Positions 7,535 to 11,214 of a stretch of 11,214 nucleotides of DNA are shown here, one piece after another. The first letter of the stretch is position 1. The number at the start of each line of letters is the position of its first letter. The stretch comes from a bacterium (lineage in GTDB: Bacteria > Fidelibacterota > UBA2242), in the NCBI GenBank assembly GCA_018895675.1, contig JAHIOG010000048.1:1-11214 (forward strand), in the 5' to 3' direction. The position numbers and the translations under genes were made by a program. Under the pieces are notes generated by a model, which had not been told where the DNA came from, did no database searches, and saw only the letters and a program-made list of their open reading frames with translations.

Positions 7535-10423
7535 AGAACCATAAGCAAGTTTATTCTACTGCTTTTATTCTTGCCTGTAATACTAATGGCGGGCACCACT
7601 GGAAAAATAGGCGGCAGGGTCGTTGACGCCGAAACCGGAGAGCCCCTAATGGGTGTAAATGTCTATTTGGAAAACACCTATCTAGGAGCTTCAACAGATG
7701 ACCGCGGAGAATTTTTTATCATAAATATCCCCGCCGGCATTTATAATATGAAAGCCGAAATGATCGGATATTCCGCCTATCGCTTAAAAGACATAGAAGT
7801 GATGGTTGACCTGACAAGCCGTCAGGAAATCCGATTGTCACCGGCTGTTTTGGATTTAGGTGAAGTTATTGAGGTTGTTGCCACCAGACCCATTGTACAA
7901 ATGGACGTGACCTCCGGTCAATCAATCGTTTCTTCTAAAGATTTGCAAACCATGCCGGTTGAAACAATCACTGACATTTTAAGTACAAAGGCTGGAATCA
8001 CCACCGGCGCCAGCGGCGCGATTCACATCCGTGGTGGGCGCTCATCGGAAGTTGGATATTTAGTAGATGGGATTTCAGTATCCGATCCCAGCTGGGGTGG
8101 TATGCCGGTAGGCATCGAAAATTCCATTATTCAGGAGTTAAAGGTCGTCAGCGGTACATTCAACGCAGAATACGGTCAGGCTATGTCCGGCATCGTCAAC
8201 ATTGTGACAAAAGATGGCGGTGATAAACTCTCCGGTCTTGTTTCCGGATACGTCGGGGATTATATCAGCGATCATAACGACAGCTGGATGAATATCAATG
8301 ATGTCAATCCTCAGCATATTACCAATATGGAATTTAACCTAAGCGGTCCGGTTCCCTTTTTGGGGAAAAAATTGAAGTTCTTTACATCATATCGGAATTA
8401 CTGGAATGAGGGATATTATTACGGCAAAAGAGAACATAACACCAACGATGTCATGTTTGTTCAACCCCAGACAGCTCTAACCTTATTATTCAGTCCCTAT
8501 GGTGAACGGCTAAATTTTTATGAAAATTTTTATGACGCAAACGGAAATGAACAATACGATGGCGGGGAACCTTATTTTGATATGAACGCCAACAACAGAT
8601 ATGATTTTGGGACAGACATTTTATTCGATTTGAACAATAACGGAATTATAGACGGAGAATATTTTATCGATTACAACTTCGACGGAAAATGGAATAATGG
8701 TTTTTCCGGTGACAGCAGTTATGTTTCAATGGGCTGGTACAAGAAGCACTCCCTGCAAACCAAATTAACTTATTCCATAACACCAAAGATGAAATTGAAA
8801 TACAATGTTTTAAACTCAAAAATCGATGATCGTTCATATAGCAGTTACCACCGTTATAAATACAATCCGGACGGTCAACCCACCCGGCACCGTAAAAACT
8901 GGACTCATATTTTGGATTTCAGTCACAGTATTAGCCGACGATTTTATTACACTCTAAAGTTATCACAAATCTACTCAACCGATGAGACCTATAAATATAA
9001 AGACTGGCGTAATCCAAACTATTTTCCTGGCGCGATACAAAGCGCGATCGGATATGAATTCTATAGTGGTGGTGTTTATCCCAGATATACTTTGCAAAAA
9101 AATATATCCAATGCCCTCGATCTTGATATAACCTATCAGATAAATAATATTCACCAGGTGCAGTCCGGTCTTGAAGCCAAATTACATACAATGAAGTATC
9201 ACAATTACACTATAGTCATAGATAACGCTAACGACTGGCAGCCAACAATTTACTCGCCGGAACAAAGCACTTCCAATAACAAGTACAGTCGCAATCCCGA
9301 AGAATTTGCCTTTTACATTCAAGATAAAATCGAATTGGAAGATATGATCATCAATATTGGAGTCCGTTTTGATTACTTTAATTCAAACTACTCTGTTCCC
9401 GCTGATTTAAGTGATACCCTATTGATCATTGAAAACAGGATGAGTATAGATGATCTCATTTTATATAACGCCGCAATAAAGCACCAATGGAGTCCGAGAT
9501 TAGGTATCTCTTATCCCATTACCGATATGGGAAATATACACTTTTCCTACGGTCATTTCTTCCAGATTCCACCCTATGCATATCTTTACTCTAACCCGGA
9601 ATTTGAAATTGTTTCAGGGACATTTAACAGCAATCTTGGTAACGCCAATCTGAATCCTCAAAAAACAGTAAAGTATGAAATCGGTTTTACCCAGGGACTC
9701 ACCCAGGATTTACGTTTAGAAATTAACAGCTACTACAATGATATAAAGAATCTACTTAGTAGTACGATTCACGAACTTTACAGCGACGGTGATAAATATA
9801 CCCGTTATGCCAACCAGGATTACGGATATGTCAAAGGAGTTTCAGTTTCTCTGGAACAACGTAAAGTAGGCTTTATTGGCGCTGCAATTGATTATACATT
9901 TCAGGTTGCCCGTGGAAATGCCTCGGATCCACTGGCAGTGTTTTACGACAATCAAACCCAACCACCTCTGGAAAGTGAAAAGAAAGTTGTTCCCCTCGAT
10001 TGGGATCAGACACATTCCCTGAACCTGAATGTTATGGTAGGTCCGGAGGACTGGGGTGTATCCGTTATCGGTCGCTTATATTCGGGGTTACCCTATACAC
10101 CACAATTTCAAGGCTATCGGCTGGATAAAGAAAACAGTCAACGCAAACCCGGTCAGATGACCTGGGATCTATATGGTCATAAAGTCTTTACCATCAACAA
10201 TCAAAAGATAACGGCATTCGTTAAAATCTATAACTTATTCGATAAATTAAACGAACGATATGTTTTCGACGATACGGGTCGAGCAACATACTCACTGGTT
10301 CCAAACTATATGCCGGACCATGGCAATGAATATGGCAGACATCATCTCTCTGACTATCTGAACTACTCCTGGTATTATAAATCGCCCCGGGAAATCCGTA
10401 TCGGGTTTTCTATCGGTTTCTAA
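7532..10423 (+). CDS. TonB-dependent outer membrane receptor with carboxypeptidase-regulatory-like N-terminal domain
   Basis: Outer-membrane beta-barrel receptor that would import or bind an unidentified ligand using TonB energy. Of 963 residues, 1-20 are a signal peptide (MRTISKFILL then a Leu-rich core). A carboxypeptidase-regulatory-like beta-sandwich follows (about 24-104; GGRVVDAETGEPLMGVNVYL), then a TonB-box-like EVIEVVATRP (111-120). The plug (about 126-228) has IHIRGGRSSEVGYLVDGISV (164-183) and YGQAMSGIVNIVTKDGG (214-230). The barrel fills the rest and ends in Phe963 (IRIGFSIGF), as expected of an outer-membrane barrel signal. Residues 335-391 carry four Ca2+-loop-like repeats. The domain order resembles SusC-like proteins, but no SusD partner follows; instead a secreted protein gene lies 76 bases downstream. 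The start codon is TTG. The family is secure and the ligand is unknown. Confidence 0.94.
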   Translation: MRTISKFILLLLFLPVILMAGTTGKIGGRVVDAETGEPLMGVNVYLENTYLGASTDDRGEFFIINIPAGIYNMKAEMIGYSAYRLKDIEVMVDLTSRQEIRLSPAVLDLGEVIEVVATRPIVQMDVTSGQSIVSSKDLQTMPVETITDILSTKAGITTGASGAIHIRGGRSSEVGYLVDGISVSDPSWGGMPVGIENSIIQELKVVSGTFNAEYGQAMSGIVNIVTKDGGDKLSGLVSGYVGDYISDHNDSWMNINDVNPQHITNMEFNLSGPVPFLGKKLKFFTSYRNYWNEGYYYGKREHNTNDVMFVQPQTALTLLFSPYGERLNFYENFYDANGNEQYDGGEPYFDMNANNRYDFGTDILFDLNNNGIIDGEYFIDYNFDGKWNNGFSGDSSYVSMGWYKKHSLQTKLTYSITPKMKLKYNVLNSKIDDRSYSSYHRYKYNPDGQPTRHRKNWTHILDFSHSISRRFYYTLKLSQIYSTDETYKYKDWRNPNYFPGAIQSAIGYEFYSGGVYPRYTLQKNISNALDLDITYQINNIHQVQSGLEAKLHTMKYHNYTIVIDNANDWQPTIYSPEQSTSNNKYSRNPEEFAFYIQDKIELEDMIINIGVRFDYFNSNYSVPADLSDTLLIIENRMSIDDLILYNAAIKHQWSPRLGISYPITDMGNIHFSYGHFFQIPPYAYLYSNPEFEIVSGTFNSNLGNANLNPQKTVKYEIGFTQGLTQDLRLEINSYYNDIKNLLSSTIHELYSDGDKYTRYANQDYGYVKGVSVSLEQRKVGFIGAAIDYTFQVARGNASDPLAVFYDNQTQPPLESEKKVVPLDWDQTHSLNLNVMVGPEDWGVSVIGRLYSGLPYTPQFQGYRLDKENSQRKPGQMTWDLYGHKVFTINNQKITAFVKIYNLFDKLNERYVFDDTGRATYSLVPNYMPDHGNEYGRHHLSDYLNYSWYYKSPREIRIGFSIGF
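8534..8704 (+). other. Four Ca2+-binding-loop-like repeats inside the TonB-dependent receptor
   Basis: Residues 335-391 of the receptor hold four successive acidic loops: DANGNEQYDGGE (335-346), DMNANNRYDFGTD (350-362), DLNNNGIIDGEY (366-377) and DYNFDGKWNNGF (380-391). The D-x-N-x-N/D spacing with a later Asp, Asn or Glu resembles the EF-hand, dockerin or thrombospondin type-3 calcium loop. Their place in the N-terminal third of the barrel region suggests an extracellular loop. Metal binding is inferred from the pattern only. Confidence 0.6.
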
Positions 10424-10437
10424 AAGGATAATCAACG

Positions 10438-10503
10438 ATGATAAGCCAGCAATCCAAAAAAATATCTTCCAACGAGTTAATCCTCGAAAAGGAGCTTCAA
10501 TGA
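10438..10503 (+). CDS. Possible 21-residue leader ORF overlapping the next gene's start
   Basis: ATG at 10438 has an AAGGAT ribosome-binding-like site seven bases upstream and runs for 21 codons (starting MISQQSKKIS and ending LEKELQ) to TGA at 10501-10503. That stop overlaps the next gene's ATG as ATGA. The peptide is polar, without a signal or membrane segment, and resembles nothing I recognise. It may act only to couple translation of the secreted protein to that of the receptor, or it may be chance. Confidence 0.3.
   Translation: MISQQSKKISSNELILEKELQ
10489..10502 (+). promoter_or_regulatory. Ribosome binding site of the secreted-protein gene
   Basis: AAGGAG (10489-10494) lies five bases before ATG (10500-10502). 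This is a strong site that fixes the start. It sits within the last codons of the possible 21-codon leader ORF. Confidence 0.75.
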
Positions 10504-11214
10504 ATTTCAAGCGAACCGCATTAGCACTTAGTCTGACAGGAATGGTTTTTATTACATTGCTTCCTGCCAAACCCAAAAAACAATTTATCCACCCGGCTAC
10601 CGGTGAAATCATTATAACGCCGGATAAACAATCCTCAAAAGCCGACTGGAAGCGGTATCATGATTTTGATAAATATATCGCAAAAACCACCGGTCGTATC
10701 GATAGAGCATCGGGCATCCATAAAGGGAACCGTGTCAGGACACTGTTCTACAATTATGGATGCATTGGCAAACCCAATACGGAACCATCTCTCGAGTGGC
10801 CCATCGGCAGCAACGAAGGATACGGCTTTGAATTCGGAATCATTGTCGGCTCGAAGGTCAGGACCGCCAACAATTCTGTAAAATTTATTCTCACCGAGTC
10901 TCTGGATGATGGTGGCGACCGGTCTCCCGGAGGAGCTTCTTGGGGTTGGGAACCTGTTTCGGGATACCACGATCCCTCCCGGAGCGATATTGCAATGAAT
11001 ACCGCATCGGATGTTGATCAGGATAACAAACCCGATTCATGGCCATCGTCCTGGTGGGATGATTATTACCAGGATTATATCTGGCCCGGTGAATATGGTT
11101 ACGGCATAACAACCGCCGACGAAGAAAGCTATTGGGTTATGGACGACTATTACAACAAAGAATTCAACCGAACATTTTTTAACTACCCGTCTGAAGCGGA
11201 AGATCCCGATGGAA
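10500..11214 (+). CDS. Secreted protein of unknown function, partial (C-terminus off window)
   Basis: The frame from ATG 10500 stays open to the window end, giving 238 residues of a longer protein. A signal peptide is clear (MNFKRTALAL, hydrophobic core, likely cut after Ala23 in LLPA). The mature part is rich in Trp, Tyr, Gly and Asp. Landmarks are RTLFYNYGCIGKPN (80-93), GSNEGYGFEFGIIVGSKV (103-120), a DVDQDNKPD stretch (171-179) resembling a calcium-binding thrombospondin type-3 loop, SWPSSWWDDYY just after it, and a later DEESYWVMDDYYN segment. I do not assign a named family. From memory, similar exported proteins occur beside TonB-dependent receptors in KSB1/Calditrichota-like genomes, often with a C-terminal sorting domain; here that end is not visible. 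No terminator separates it from the receptor gene, so the two are probably co-transcribed. A surface or extracellular location is inferred. Confidence 0.85.
   Translation, partial: MNFKRTALALSLTGMVFITLLPAKPKKQFIHPATGEIIITPDKQSSKADWKRYHDFDKYIAKTTGRIDRASGIHKGNRVRTLFYNYGCIGKPNTEPSLEWPIGSNEGYGFEFGIIVGSKVRTANNSVKFILTESLDDGGDRSPGGASWGWEPVSGYHDPSRSDIAMNTASDVDQDNKPDSWPSSWWDDYYQDYIWPGEYGYGITTADEESYWVMDDYYNKEFNRTFFNYPSEAEDPDG

Noticed and set aside
7532..10423. SusC assignment of the receptor
   Set aside because: The N-terminal domain order is similar, but no SusD gene follows. The domain order alone supports only a general TonB-dependent receptor call.
10292..11112. Minus-strand open frames opposite the end of the receptor and the secreted-protein gene (10292-10612, 10635-10970, 10891-11112)
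   Set aside because: The plus frame here has a strong ribosome binding site, a signal peptide and an uninterrupted coding frame. The minus-strand peptides show no family features.

Overview
The window looks like a chromosomal segment from a Gram-negative bacterium of the Fibrobacteres-Chlorobi-Bacteroidetes (FCB) group or one of its candidate-phylum relatives (KSB1, Calditrichota or Marinimicrobia-like). The evidence is a TonB-dependent receptor with an N-terminal carboxypeptidase-regulatory-like domain, D-x-N-x-N-rich loops in that receptor, and a secreted aromatic/Asp-rich protein encoded right behind it. Clear AGGAG-type ribosome binding sites argue against Bacteroidota proper. The phylum assignment is inference.

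Layout. Positions 1-1868 (minus) hold most of a membrane-bound ion-pumping pyrophosphatase (hppA), cut at its C-terminus by the window edge. Its residues point to the K+-dependent, possibly Na+-pumping type. Positions 1961-7305 (minus) hold a compact four-gene export operon, transcribed in this order: a lipoprotein-type periplasmic adaptor, a membrane-anchored periplasmic adaptor, a MacB/FtsX-type permease without its ATPase domain, and a TolC-type outer-membrane channel. Together they would form a tripartite ABC efflux or export machine. No ABC ATPase is encoded in the window, so it must be supplied from elsewhere.

Positions 7306-7531 form a divergent control region with a plausible promoter in each direction and a perfect 12-bp palindrome. 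Positions 7532-10423 (plus) encode a 963-residue TonB-dependent receptor starting at TTG, with four consecutive Ca2+-loop-like motifs in the N-terminal third of its barrel region. It is followed by a possible 21-codon leader ORF that overlaps, by ATGA, the start of a secreted protein of unknown function (10500 to the window end, incomplete).

How they may work together: the efflux operon and the receptor/secreted-protein pair share one control region. Co-regulation of export across the envelope and uptake or surface display is possible but not shown. hppA follows the efflux operon on the same strand after 92 bases with no visible terminator, and could be partly read through, although its function is unrelated. 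No tRNA, rRNA, CRISPR array, insertion sequence or phage gene was seen.
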